A DNA stretch of 64,000 nt, from positions 186,001-250,000 of the forward strand of contig JAGVRJ010000012.1 in the NCBI GenBank assembly GCA_019059635.1, in the 5' to 3' direction. Under the pieces are notes generated by a model. That model did not search any database and was not told the DNA's origin. It was given only the letters and a program-made list of their open reading frames with translations. A program made the position numbers and the translations under genes. Below, in pieces: positions 9,913-20,560 of the stretch; within the stretch, counting starts at the first letter, position 1; each line of letters starts with the position of its first letter. Origin of the DNA: Proales similis. Taxonomy: Eukaryota; Rotifera; Eurotatoria; Ploima; Proalidae.

Positions 9913-12352
9913 TCAAGTGGAATCGATTGCGATCGAGCTCTCGCCCAGCATTTGACACAGCTCTCGGAGTCTCTGTTTGGTCTGACTCAAGCTCATTAGC
10001 GAGTTTTCAATCTTTTCTTTTTCGCGCTTTAGATCGAGTCGTTCGCTGAGTTTGTCGTTGAGCCTTTCAAACGTCCAGCTGCCGAGTCCGTCAAACTGAA
10101 GAATGTAGTCGTGGTACTGCCACAGAGTGGAGCGATGCGCGATTGTGAGCAGCGTGATGTGGAATCGATCGCGGGCCGCCAAGTAAATCTTGCCCTCGAC
10201 GTCGACCGATATGGCCGACGTGCATTCGTCAAGGAAGGCAAACTTGGGCTTGTGATAGAAAAGGCGACAAAGACCGATGCGCTGCTTCTCTCCGCCTGAC
10301 AGCACGTCTCGCCAGTCTTTCACTGCGTCCAAGCCTTTTGCAAGCGCGTTTCAGTTCAGACTCGAAAAGAAAAGAGAAATGACGCCGCTCACCTCCTTCT
10401 CTGAGGATCACTTGGCGCAAATTGACAATGTCGAGAATTTCCATCAAAAATGCGTCGTCGACACCTTTGCATCTCATCTCGGCCACACTGTCCGGGTAAA
10501 TGACTTGCTCTCGAAGGCTTCCCTAATGTTTTTCGAATCGGTCAGTTGGCCGCTGATTTATGAGCCAAATGAGAGACACTCACGATTGCCAAGTAGGGAC
10601 GCTGCGGCACGTAGAACATGTCCTTGAGCGGCGGCGTTTTTATTTTGCCTTCACTTGCTGGCCACAAGCCGCAAATGATTCGAAACCTTTTCCAACTCTT
10701 CAGAGACAAGCTGCAGCAATGTTAAAATTGGAAAATAAATTACAATGAGCTTTTGCCGCATCCGTTCGGTCCAGTGATGAGCGTGTTCATTCCTCTTTCG
10801 ATCTTGAATGCGAATTGGGTCACAGACGGGAGAGGGTGAGATCAGAGAGTGGCCGTTTTACCTTAAGACTGAGACACGGAACAATTAGATCGCCGCCGGG
10901 TGTCACCACACTGACCGAGTCGATTTGAATCTCGCTCTGGCTTGTGCAGTCGATCGATGCGGCCATTGATCGTCGAGACGAGATTGAGATCGACTCGAAC
11001 AGGGCGAACATGTTGTGCACACGCCTGGTGAAGCCAGTGAGCTCAATGAGCTCTTTGTAGGAGGCGATGATTCTCTCAAACGCGTCCGCCGCTGAGTTGA
11101 GCAGGTTCTTGGCAGTAGTGAACTGCTCAGTTCGCTTGAGCATTTCGGCCTGGCTGTCCGGCTGCTCTGCTTGGCCGAAGCCTGAATCGAACAAAATTCA
11201 CACAAGTGGAGAGCAAACCGACCCAGATCGAGGCTCACCTGCACGAGAGAGCAGAATCGGAAGGCTGATCATTGTGAGGCCGGCTTCAATTCACACTGTG
11301 ACACACGTCCACGTGAACAAGTGTTTTAAATGGGCCTACATACCTGCCGACCAGACGTACTTGAGCATGAGCTGCTCGGCAATCACGTACCAAAAGCGTT
11401 TGAAGCTGAGCGTCTGCTGAAGCCGATTGAGCTGAGCGAAATTCTGCTTCACAAGCGCGTGCTCAATGTTCTCGCCCGAGTAAAAGGCGATCTCCTCGCA
11501 GTTGGTCTGCACTCGATTGTAGAGAAAGCGGAGCTGGCCCTTTTGCTTGGCCACGTCCGAGGCCATTTTGCCGAAGCGAGGCGATATGGCGCGCATGAAC
11601 GCGCCCGTCAAGAACATGACGCCGAAGCCGAACACGGCCGGCACAAAGTAGTTGAAGTTGTTGCTCTTGGCCATGCCGACCAGTGTGATGGTGACCACGA
11701 GTATGTCGAGCAGCGGCTTGGACAATTGCGTGTACAAGTGAATGCAGAGCTGCGTGAACTTTTCCACGTCCTCGCTCATGTTCTGGTCGAGCTGAAAGTC
11801 GTCGTGTGACTTGAGCGATATTTTGTAGTAGACGCGATCGGCAAAGTAGGCCTTGAGCGCCCTGTTCACCAAGCGGCTTTTCAGCTCAATCTCCAGTTTA
11901 GACTCGATGTAACGAATCGAGCTGTTGCAGGTGGTCGCCGGCACGCCGATCGCCAGCCACAAGAGCAAGTACTTGGCGAAAGAGGAGAATTTCTTTTGTA
12001 CAATGTGTTTGGTCAGCACTCCTTCCAGCTTGGCCACATAGATCGAAATGAACGTGCGACAAGTGAGCACCAGCGTGTGCATGAGCAGCAGCAGAGTCGA
12101 CTTGCACATCAATCTCGGAAACATGGTCTGCAGCAGAGACCTGAGTTCGAGCAAAAACTGCCTGTTCAGAGTGGGCGGACGGCTCTCTTGCAGTGCTTTG
12201 CTGCTCGTCGAGTTGAATAGTCGCCGCAAGAGCTTCGGTGCGAGCTTTATTGTCAAATAGAACACAAATGCGGACAGCGCCGCTCGGCCCAGCCAGCGCT
12301 TGAGTCCGCGTTGCACAAAATGCAAAACTGCTCTGGACTCGAGTTGAAGCAT
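9913..12352 (-). CDS. ABCD: Peroxisomal ABC half-transporter, ABCD1/2 (ALDP) type
   Basis: This half-transporter is expected to import very-long-chain acyl-CoA into peroxisomes as a dimer. Seven exons are placed: 12352-11344, 11283-11239, 11181-10862, 10802-10744, 10686-10584, 10522-10393 and 10334-9913. All introns are GT-AG and 57-61 bases, giving 695 residues (human ABCD1 745). The membrane half carries the EAA-like segment LSKPLLD and EEIAFYSG. The stretch [17 protein letters not shown] matches the ABCD1/2 branch better than PMP70. The nucleotide-binding half has Walker [10 protein letters not shown], signature LSGGEKQR and Walker [11 protein letters not shown]. It ends in the coiled C-tail [12 protein letters not shown] typical of ALDP. 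It converges with the SMIM15-like gene; 198 bases separate the two stop codons. Confidence 0.95.
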
Positions 12353-12909
12353 TTTGTGTTTGCTTAAGTGAAACGCAATTGAAGGCCTAGCTGGGGCCCC
12401 TTGATCTTTGCTCAGTCAAATGCGCTCGCTCTCTTTGCTCGCCCTCTTGTCTTCCTCAGCATGTATAAATAGCGTGAATAGATAGGCAACAAGAACACAA
12501 TCGACAATGACGTTCAACGCCTTATTTATATATATTCTCTCATGTGATCCCAGCTAGCGAGCGAAAATTATAATTTTTTATTATCTCGACTCGGTGCGAT
12601 TCCTGTTTGACACTCTTAAACGCGCTTAATGCCGCTCGATCAATAAATAGCTATTTTCATAGCGCCTGCACGCACATTGCAACTGAGTCCCGGAATCGAA
12701 AGAAACCGCCAATCCAAAGTGCTTCGGTGCTCTATTTCATTTCACACTGCGCAGCACAAACGACGCGCGCATTTAGATGCTTAATACAAATTTAAAAGAA
12801 CCAAACAAATAGGCAAATCGCCGCCGTCGACAAAGGCAGACAGAGCGAAAAGTAAAAGGAAAGTGTCTGAAACAGCCAACACAGCCGCGCAGAGAGCGGA
12901 ACAAATCGA
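12353..12909. other. Intergenic ABCD promoter - RagA 3' end
   Basis: This 557-base AT-rich stretch lies upstream of the ABCD transporter and downstream of RagA, both on the minus strand. No gene is recognised. Confidence 0.6.
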
Positions 12910-14311
12910 TCATTCTTGTCGATTTGACTCGTCGCTAGTCATCTTTTCCAACGACTCGAAATGCTTTTGAGCATATTTGATGTTGTAGTTGGTGAGCGCC
13001 GGTGCTTGAAAATTGGCGCGTCAATCGAGGCCACGCAAGTGGTAACACGGACTGGAGCTTACTTATGCGCGGGTCAGATATGACCACCATGATGTAAGTG
13101 TTTGGCGTGAAGTGGTCGATTATGATCGTGTAAATGCCGTTTCGGATTTCGATCGCTTTGAACTGCGAGTCGTGTTTGCTACGATGAAAATCAATTTTAG
13201 TCACTTGAGGTTTGAGGCCAGACGCTCCAACCAACCTGCAGCTCATTTTGAACTGTTTTATTATGTTGCTGATCTTCTCGAAGCGCTGCTGGTCCGGAAA
13301 CGGGTTTTTCATGCAATGCGAAACCACCTGAGCGGCGAGCGAGGCGAGGTCAGGAGCGAAATCGAATCAAGTCAAGAGCCGCTGCTCACCAGGAATGTGG
13401 CTCGTTCGAAGAGCATAATCTCGTCGGCCTCGATCGCATCCGCAAAGTCTCTTAAGTTCTTTTCGAGCTGAGGGCCGTTCAATAGGAGCTCGTGAACGAT
13501 CTGCGACCACGCCTTGTACAGCGTCTCGTCCCAGATCGAAGTAGGGAAGCAGCGCAGTTTGATCGGCTTTGAGTATGTCTCGAGCTCTTCGACTCGCCGA
13601 TTGAAAATCTGAATTTCAAATCGAATCAAGTAAAGAGGCGATGGCCAAGACCAGAGACCAGAGGTGGCAACCGACCGATTCACGTTGAGCAAGCGGCACA
13701 AGGTCCATTTTGTGAATGAGGCAGAATATCTTTGCCTTGGGCGAATGTTCACTGATCGACTTGAGGCTGTGCAGGAAGAGATGAACTTTTCGTCGTCACG
13801 ACAGGAGCCAAAGAAGAAGAGCTCACCAGCTTTGATAATAGTGAATGTCCTTGTCGATCTCGCGGCTCTCCACGTCAAACACGTAGATCAAGAGCTCTAC
13901 ATTGCGGAATATGTTCTCGCGCTGCGCCGAAAAGTAGTGCTCCATGAACGCCTCTTGGCTGAGTAAAGAGTCAACCGGGGCCGAACAAGACCACGATGAT
14001 GAGCCAGCTTACCCGCCGCAGTCCCACAAATTGAGCACCAGGTTGCCCATGAAGCGCGCGTACGATTGCTCTACGTCGACTTGAGGCGATCGGTGAACAA
14101 TTACAGGCGTCGGTGTTTCAAGTGACCTGAGTTGGCTTACTTGTCGCGCCCAGCCTGCGCGTGTCGCGTGAATTAAACTGAGCAAATATTATCGAACGCA
14201 TAGACGTCTTGCCGGCGCCGCTCTTGCCCATCAGCAATACCTTGAATTGCGACGATAAAAGTTTATTCTTTCGGTCATCATCGCTCCCTCTCTACTCGCC
14301 TTTTTCCGCAT
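12910..14311 (-). CDS. RRAGA: Rag small GTPase, RagA/B type
   Basis: RagA/B pairs with RagC/D on lysosomes to recruit mTORC1 in response to amino acids. Nine exons are placed: 14311-14300, 14240-14150, 14079-14013, 13958-13827, 13766-13676, 13608-13390, 13327-13236, 13178-13063 and 13004-12910. They give 304 residues (human RRAGA 313). Exon 1 codes only four residues (MRKK) and is followed by an intron with a GC donor. The P-loop is GKSGAGKTS, then [41 protein letters not shown] and [12 protein letters not shown], all characteristic of RagA rather than RagC or G-alpha. The donor of exon 5 (GTCGGT) is weak but required for the family frame. Introns are 54-70 bases. Confidence 0.95.
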
Positions 14312-14735
14312 CTTGTCTCAAAAACAACTGCGCAACAAAATCGATTAAAACGGCCCGAGCTGAACGGTTACAATCACAGCAGTGTGAGTCTAAGCAGGTT
14401 GGTTGTTAACGTCGGAAATTTGTTTGACGCAAGATAAAAGCTTTTTGTTGGCCGCCCTGCTTCTAATTAATCTCGAAACTTGATTCTGCTGTGCGGGCAA
14501 GTAATAATTAGATCGAGCGAGCTCATTCATCGAGCGGGCGCGCGTTTCCAATTTACTTTCACAAACGTTCTTGCTTATGACTCGCTCGTTTCTATTTTCG
14601 GGCCGTGCGTGTCTTGTTGTCGTCCTCCACACAGCCAGCTCCAGCCCGCCTCCAAAAAAACCGAAGCCTCAGTCTGTTGGTTTATTTCTTCTTGACAAAA
14701 CACAAATTCTATGCAATGAATTAAAGCCGTGTCTA
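14312..14735. other. Intergenic RagA - DEG/ENaC
   Basis: This 424-base gap separates two minus-strand genes. It should hold the RagA promoter and the channel 3' end. No coding or structured element is evident. Confidence 0.6.
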
Positions 14736-16139
14736 TCAGTCCGGACTGACCAGGGCACGTTTCTGGCTATTGAGAGCGATTTTGGCCAACAAAAGCTCGA
14801 GAAAGAACTCGGCAAACTCTAAAAAGCTGAGAAAACTGGCGCCAATGAAGAGGCCGAATGTGCCGCCCACGTCAGAAATGAGGTCTTTGATCTCGCGTTT
14901 GGGCAACTCTTCGATCAGCATGTAGGCAAGCTCGTCGTAATAGACGTTGAGCAGCAGCACCTGGTCTCTGATCTCCTCGTAGGTCGCGTTCAGCTGAAAA
15001 CCTGTCTTGTGTCTAAACTCTTCATATTCGAGCATTTCACGCGCATACTCTCGACTCGGATAGCTGGAGGTGAACGCTCTTAAATCGAACTGCATCTGTT
15101 CGCATTCCAACGGGCAGTCGCACTCAGTGTGGTGTTCTTTGGTCGTAAAGTTGACGTAATAAGTTCCAAAGCAATAAAAGTCCTTTGACTTGACGCATCT
15201 CTTGCTGCCCTTGAACAAGCTCGAGTGTCTGCCGGCCTGACAGCCACATCGCTGTGCCAGCATAAATTGAAAGCAAATGTCGAGGCAGTCGGATCTTCGG
15301 TAGTTCATCTCGTTCAGCTTCATGAACTTGTGAATGGGAGAGTCTAATTTTCTCTTTTCGATTTGCTCGCACTGGCCATAAGGATGAGGCAGGCGTTTGA
15401 AGTAGGTGCGACGAATGAGAATATTTGTGTTGGTGCCCGAAGGAGCTTCCACGCTCTCGAGCGAGACTAGAGGAAAGCTTTGATTGCTGACCATGACGAC
15501 CACTCCAAAAGTGGTCGACTGCCTCATTTGGTTTGGGCCGACGAACAGCTCCAGTTGGAGGCTGTTCGTCTTGCCTGTGCTCGATATTTTAGCCGCCGGT
15601 GCCTTTTTGTTGAAGCTGTAGCAAGAGCCGAACGTTTCACTGAACGACCATTCAAAATTTCTTTCATCACACGAATTCAAATCAAATTTGCAGTCCAGCA
15701 GCATCCGGTCCAAGTCGAGTCCAAGCGAGCGCTGCACACTCTCGTTCAAGTTCATGGCCAAGTTCAGGTGATAATATTTCTCCCTGAATTTCTTCATCGC
15801 GTAAAAGTCAACGCCCCAGTCCATTTGCTCGCTTCGGTCTTGCAGGTGATTGGCGTAAAACTCGGCAAATCCGTCTCCGCCGAATGCATTCAGATTGCAA
15901 ATGCTGACTGTGGGAAAATCTGCGATCGGATCGTTTATCATGGCCACTCTAGTGACCGCCTCGAACAGGAAAAAGTCCGAGATTGTTAAATAGACGAGAG
16001 TAATGCTCGAGGCTGCGCCCAGCACCAGCGACACCGACCAAAAGTATTTGAAGAACGCGCGACGCGTTCTGTTTATGTGCCCGACCGCGTGGAACGTGGA
16101 CGAACTGGACAGTTCGGCAAGAACGTGGCGCCAATTCAT
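14736..16139 (-). CDS. DEG/ENaC family sodium channel subunit
   Basis: This is a single-exon, 467-residue member of the amiloride-sensitive channel superfamily. A short cytoplasmic N-tail is followed by TM1 (about residues 31-56) and a large cysteine-bearing ectodomain with FPTVSICNLNAF just after TM1. A Cys-rich region follows, with CLDICFQFMLAQRCGC and CDCPLECEQMQF. TM2 is at about 423-456 with the pore motif GLFIGASFLSFLEF. The overall look is closest to FMRFamide-gated or BASIC-type channels, but the subfamily cannot be fixed here. The usual His-Gly gating motif ahead of TM1 reads His-Ala (FHAVGHI). The ATG at 16139 is the natural start. It is transcribed away from the neighbouring RING gene across a 774-base gap. 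Confidence 0.92.
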   Translation of the reverse strand: MNWRHVLAELSSSSTFHAVGHINRTRRAFFKYFWSVSLVLGAASSITLVYLTISDFFLFEAVTRVAMINDPIADFPTVSICNLNAFGGDGFAEFYANHLQDRSEQMDWGVDFYAMKKFREKYYHLNLAMNLNESVQRSLGLDLDRMLLDCKFDLNSCDERNFEWSFSETFGSCYSFNKKAPAAKISSTGKTNSLQLELFVGPNQMRQSTTFGVVVMVSNQSFPLVSLESVEAPSGTNTNILIRRTYFKRLPHPYGQCEQIEKRKLDSPIHKFMKLNEMNYRRSDCLDICFQFMLAQRCGCQAGRHSSLFKGSKRCVKSKDFYCFGTYYVNFTTKEHHTECDCPLECEQMQFDLRAFTSSYPSREYAREMLEYEEFRHKTGFQLNATYEEIRDQVLLLNVYYDELAYMLIEELPKREIKDLISDVGGTFGLFIGASFLSFLEFAEFFLELLLAKIALNSQKRALVSPD

Positions 16140-16913
16140 TTCTTTTCAACAAAGCGTCTATCAAGCCACAGCCTTGAGCTTTTGGCAGGTTTGAAAGCAA
16201 TGACGTTAGTCGACAGCCATCTTGCCATCCAGTAATCTAGCCAGCTATCTAGATTACTGGATTACTGGATATCTGATTACATCGAGTCAATTAGACACGT
16301 TCGCTAAACTCGAACAGAGTCAGTTCAATTCCGGGGCTGGAAGCATTTGCTGATTATCGACGGAGCCGAGCTGACGAGTTTGCTTGGTGCTATTTACTGA
16401 TTGGAAACAATGACGAAATAATGACCCAATGGTTTATTGATGGTGGCCGAAACGAGCGCGAAATTGAAATTAGGTTGGCGACCTGGCCACTGCTAAATTG
16501 GCTGAAATTTCTTGCGTAGCAGCCGTAGACAAGTTGGTTTGTGACTATGGCAAATTAGGGGCCGAAATGAAGTGAAGCAAGACGCTTGGTTTAAACGAGC
16601 TCGCGATTAAAATAGAGCCAAACGACACCAATACACATAGTAGGGTCGTTGCGCTCACTTTAATTCGTCGCTCGACGCGCAGGTCCCATCGCCAACACGC
16701 AGAGGAGAGTGGAAAAGGAGGGTGGCCACAATAAGAAACAAAGAGGCTTACAAGCACACACACACACACACGGTGAGACGAGCTGATTGTGTATGGGAAG
16801 AGAGGCGTTCTAGGAGAGAGGCGTTTAACAAGCTTCAATGGACACGATTACGTAATCCAACACCTCTTTCTCAGTCGAATTTTGCCAAGCAGCTAAACAA
16901 TTGCCTCGAAACG
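16140..16913. other. Divergent intergenic DEG/ENaC - PA-TM-RING
   Basis: This stretch is presumed to contain both promoters. It holds a perfect 12-bp inverted repeat at 16229-16260 and a CA run near 16755-16771. No reading frame with a plausible start is seen. Confidence 0.65.
16229..16260. repeat. Perfect inverted repeat (12-bp arms, 8-base loop)
   Basis: CCAGTAATCTAG at 16229-16240 and CTAGATTACTGG at 16249-16260 are exact reverse complements separated by CCAGCTAT. The motif ATTACTGG is repeated directly once more immediately downstream (16261-16268). It lies about 90 bases upstream of the DEG/ENaC ATG. Confidence 0.9.
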
Positions 16914-18426
16914 ATGAAAAGGACGCGTTTAGTCCGACAGATTTTCTGCCTCTGCGGCTCGCTGCTTGTGCTCGTTCTGCAACTGCCCGCATCGGCTGCC
17001 GCTCCGGTAAATGCATACAGCTTAGTAGTCACGTTTAAGCTGTCCGATCTGAGCAGACGTTATCTAATCGACTCGAACGTCTACAAACTGTTTGCCCATC
17101 AAAGTCAGCCTATTGAATTCAACTCGCACTTGGTCGCGTTTGCGGCCAACTTTGAACGCTCAGGCTGCGAGCAGTTGTCCATTCTGCCCCACGTGGCCAA
17201 TTTAGTCAGCGATGAACACTGTCCACTTGAGCGCCTGGTCGATCTGGCCACTGTGTGGAACAGCTCCGTCTTGTTGGTGGTTTCGAACCGAACTGGCGAA
17301 AATGTGACGCCGACCTCATTGCCGCTCATACTAATCGAACGCGAACTGGGCCTGCACTTGGCAGCAATGGTGCAAAAGTACGAATGCACGATCAGCTACG
17401 GGCCCCTAAACGGCCTCCCGATTGAGCCGTTCTCTCTCGGCCTTGACGCTGCCTTTTTCTTTTTCATCACCGTTTGCATCAGCGGCCTGTTTGTCATGAT
17501 TCTCTTCTGCTATTCAGTCTGCTTCCTAATGCACCGTTTGATCGGCTTCGGAGAGCTGCATCGAATCGAGGTGAACATCTTTATTCTTATCTCCGCTCGT
17601 TTGTTTTATTTTATTTTTTTCATTCTCTCGCTGCTTTCTATCGCTCAGAGGGACATTGAAAGAGCAACCAAAAAAGTAATCGAGCGACTCAAAAGCCGAA
17701 AAGTGACCAAAAGCGACCAGGTGGGTTGATCGACTCGGTCGACAGGCAGAAGAAATTTTCAAACAAAAAACAAAGGAATTGAACGAGTCCTGTGTGATTT
17801 GCTTGAGCAATTATGCCGACGGCGAGCTGATTACGGAGCTCAGCTGCGGGTGAGCCATAAATTTCTTTTTTATTCACGAGCTCGTTAAAATGCTTTTTTA
17901 TCGTTCTGTCGCACAAAAGGCACAAATTTCACCAAAACGAGCTCGTCTGCTGGCTCAAGCATCGATGTGTGTGTCCAATATGCCGCATAAATTTGCTCGA
18001 GCTCAACGGCCTGCGGGTAATAAATTTATTTCGAAATTTAAAAATCCGCCCAAAACTAATGGACTCGTTTTATAAAATTCAAATTCGCCAATTCAATTTC
18101 GCCAACTAAAACAAAAGGTAAAAAGAAGCAGCTCGAGTATAAGACGAGCGTTCGAGAGGCTTCGACTTGTGCCCAATCGTGATCAAATGGTTGAAATTGC
18201 TATGCAACGTGTCGGGGAGCAAAGTTCACCAAATTTGCATGAGCAGACGTCATCACGATCGCAGCCGTCACTGGAACCGGCAGCTGCTCACGTGGCTCTG
18301 GCACAAGTCGTCGAAAGTCATCTAGACGACAACCCGCCCTCTGCTCACATTCGACAAACGGCTGTTGACACGTCAAGGCAGCCGCGATCCCGTCAAAATT
18401 CAAACAGCGACTCGACCGGCCAATAA
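16914..18426 (+). CDS. PA-TM-RING E3 ubiquitin ligase (RNF13/Goliath-like), copy 1
   Basis: Members of this family are endosomal or ER membrane ubiquitin ligases with a luminal protease-associated domain. Five exons are placed: 16914-17570, 17649-17720, 17776-17849, 17920-18016 and 18118-18426, giving 402 residues. The ATG at 16914 opens a signal peptide (CGSLLVLVLQLPASA). A luminal PA-like region with several Cys and N-glycosylation sites follows, then a TM segment (FFFFITVCISGLFVMILF) and a basic linker. The C3H2C3 RING runs CVICLSNYADGE, LSCGHKFH and CVCPICR. A serine/glutamine-rich cytoplasmic tail ends the protein. AATAAA is at 18477-18482. The PA domain is divergent, so the substrate class cannot be guessed. 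A 25-base intron alternative at exon 3 was rejected in favour of a 55-base one. Confidence 0.85.
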
Positions 18427-19534
18427 ATCAAAGCAATCAGGCGAGTCCGAGCAACGAAACTACTGAAACCAACAGAAATAAAAAAACTCCAAAAGTACCA
18501 AAAGTGGATGCAGCGTGTTTTACTTTTGAGTTGTTATTTCACTGCGCTTGTTGTTGTTGTTGTTTTGATTCTTGATAGTGCGCACACTTGAATGAAAAAG
18601 TATTTGAATATATGCTCCTAATTAGGCGAGCCGGCATAACGCGCTTTGTTCCGAAACGATGAATCATAAGCTCGACTCGAATGTAGAAAGAAGCGTGGTT
18701 CAGCGAGCTTGCGAGTGGCACAGTAACTATTTGCTTGACGCTTCCTGTCAATCGCCTGTGTCATAATCGACCAGCTTGCTCGACTCGAGCTGCTTCTAAT
18801 TTATTAAAAGCGATTGATTTAATGTAAAAGAATAAACAGTCGAGTCGCGTCACTGCTTAAACAAGCGCGAAGGTGGCACCGGTAGCGGCGGCGGCTGGAG
18901 CGTTGCCGCCTGCAACAATCAAGGCCCTCCAGCTCTGAACATACTTTACTCGATTTAACTTCGGAGCTGATTATGCAGAGCTCGTCAAGAGTCCGCTTGA
19001 AATTCTCACTCACGTCATATCGGAGTTATAATAATTTCTACTCGTCGTTTTCGCTCTCTTTGTTTTTAGTTATTTCATCATTCGCTGGCTGTATGAGATT
19101 ACTCAGTTGAAGCGCATCGCATCAGTCGCCCATCAGTCGACACGAATCAAAGTGACACACACAAAGAGACGTCGAATCGGCAGAGAATCGATCGGCTGTC
19201 GTGAATAGGCAGTCACAAGCTCATAATTTATTGAGGCCTTTCAAGCATGGCCGGATAAATTGCTCGAGCGCGCCTCTTCTAATTTCTCTCATTTTGTTCT
19301 TCTTTCACTTTTTATTTTCGACTTTTTTCTGTCAATTGCTGGTTTGAACTGCGAGCTCCGAGTGGCAGCGCACACACGCACAATGAGAGAGCGAACGTGA
19401 ATGGCACCGACGGCGTCTATTTTCTTCTTGCTTCAGCTTTTTCAAAACATTTTGCGCCGCCATGTTGCTTACGTTTTAAGTTTTAACTCTTCAGACGTCG
19501 AGCAAACAATCAAAGATTGAAGCCGCTTGCGGTC
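18427..19534. other. Intergenic with presumed promoter of the disordered PP1-motif gene
   Basis: This 1.1-kb gap between two plus-strand genes includes a TTG run at about 18546-18564. A GCCGCCATGTTG element lies at 19456-19467: it matches the YY1 consensus and contains an ATG that opens a five-codon upstream frame. Short minus-strand frames have no supporting similarity. Confidence 0.55.
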
Positions 19535-20560
19535 ATGACTGAGGCGTCTGAGAGACAGTTGCACGAGCAAAACCAGTCGCTAGATCAGACAAGCGACCGA
19601 CATGAGGAAATCGAACATTCGACGGCCGACGTAATCCAGCCTTCGTCAGAGGTTCAGGCTGCCTCTTCGTTCAACAGAGCGGCACTTTCGCTCGAACTTC
19701 TGTCCAACTTGGACGAGCACGAGTCGGCTCAAACTTGTCCTGACAACACACCAAATCAAACGGAAGGAGAGCAAGCAGTCGCCAGCCCTAAAAGAGCCAT
19801 GAGCTTTGGAAACATTGCTCGTAGCCGCACGTTCACTGGTAAGCGCCTCCTCTGGCTCGTCGCTCAAGTGATAATCGCATCGTTCGCTTGTTTAGATATT
19901 TTCAAGCCAAAAGCAACGCTCAAGCTCAAATCGCCGCTGACCGCTATCAAGCTCGGAAGAAAGAAAAGCAGCGAACTAAAAGCAGAGCCCAAACCGAGTG
20001 AAGACACATCGCCCAAGAACAAGCGGCCCATCTTGGGCGCGTTTGACACATTGACTGGCCGCATGGGCAGCTTGTTCAAGTTGAAAAAGAAGGACCAGAT
20101 AAACCCGAAGCAGCATCAACCACAGCAGTCGAGTGAAAATGCCATGTCGAGTGAAGCAGGCGTGGAGACGCCACTTGAGGGCATTTTGAAAAAGTCCGAC
20201 AGTGAATCAGAAGGCTCAGGTGAGCGTGCCAGTGATAAAAAGCAGCGACACATTACTTTCGAAAGCGACATGGTCGACGCGGGCGGAGGAGACAAAGAAG
20301 AGATAAACGACAAAGAGAAAGAAGAAGAAGAAGATGAGCTCAATTCAAAAAGTCAATTGGAGCCAAAAACAGAAGAAGCGGCCGGAGAAAAGTCGCCACA
20401 TTCAAGAGATCCCAGTGAAGAGGAAGAAGAGGAGCCTGATCTGAGCGACAAGCGGCCGGTTATTTCTCCGTTCGAGCTGCACAGTGCGTTGAGGCGGGCG
20501 CACGCCTCTTCAACTCAGCTCAACGATCAATCGTCTTCGCAGCTCATGGTCAATTCCTAG
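19535..20560 (+). CDS. Disordered acidic/basic protein with PP1-docking RVxF-like motif
   Basis: I do not recognise this family. Two exons (19535-19838 and 19896-20560) with a 57-base GT-AG intron give 322 residues. The protein is almost wholly low complexity: an N-terminal Gln/Ser/Glu segment, a basic middle (FKPKATLKLKSPLTAIKLG, LFKLKKKD) and a strongly acidic C-terminal third with runs of E. Around residue 193 it reads LEGILKKSDSESEG. Around residue 217 it reads KQRHITFESD, which fits the PP1-binding consensus [RK]-x-[VI]-x-F. This suggests a protein phosphatase 1 regulator or scaffold, but that is inference from one short motif. The intron is a multiple of three without a stop, so an unspliced form would stay in frame. 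Confidence 0.65.
   Translation: MTEASERQLHEQNQSLDQTSDRHEEIEHSTADVIQPSSEVQAASSFNRAALSLELLSNLDEHESAQTCPDNTPNQTEGEQAVASPKRAMSFGNIARSRTFTGKRLLWLVAQVIIASFACLDIFKPKATLKLKSPLTAIKLGRKKSSELKAEPKPSEDTSPKNKRPILGAFDTLTGRMGSLFKLKKKDQINPKQHQPQQSSENAMSSEAGVETPLEGILKKSDSESEGSGERASDKKQRHITFESDMVDAGGGDKEEINDKEKEEEEDELNSKSQLEPKTEEAAGEKSPHSRDPSEEEEEEPDLSDKRPVISPFELHSALRRAHASSTQLNDQSSSQLMVNS

Noticed and set aside
12910-14311. First reading as a heterotrimeric G-protein alpha subunit
   Set aside because: [24 protein letters not shown] and the DCGGQ context match RagA, not G-alpha.
17721-17745. 25-base intron in PA-TM-RING copy 1
   Set aside because: Too short for splicing; the next acceptor gives 55 bases, typical for this genome, and stays in phase.
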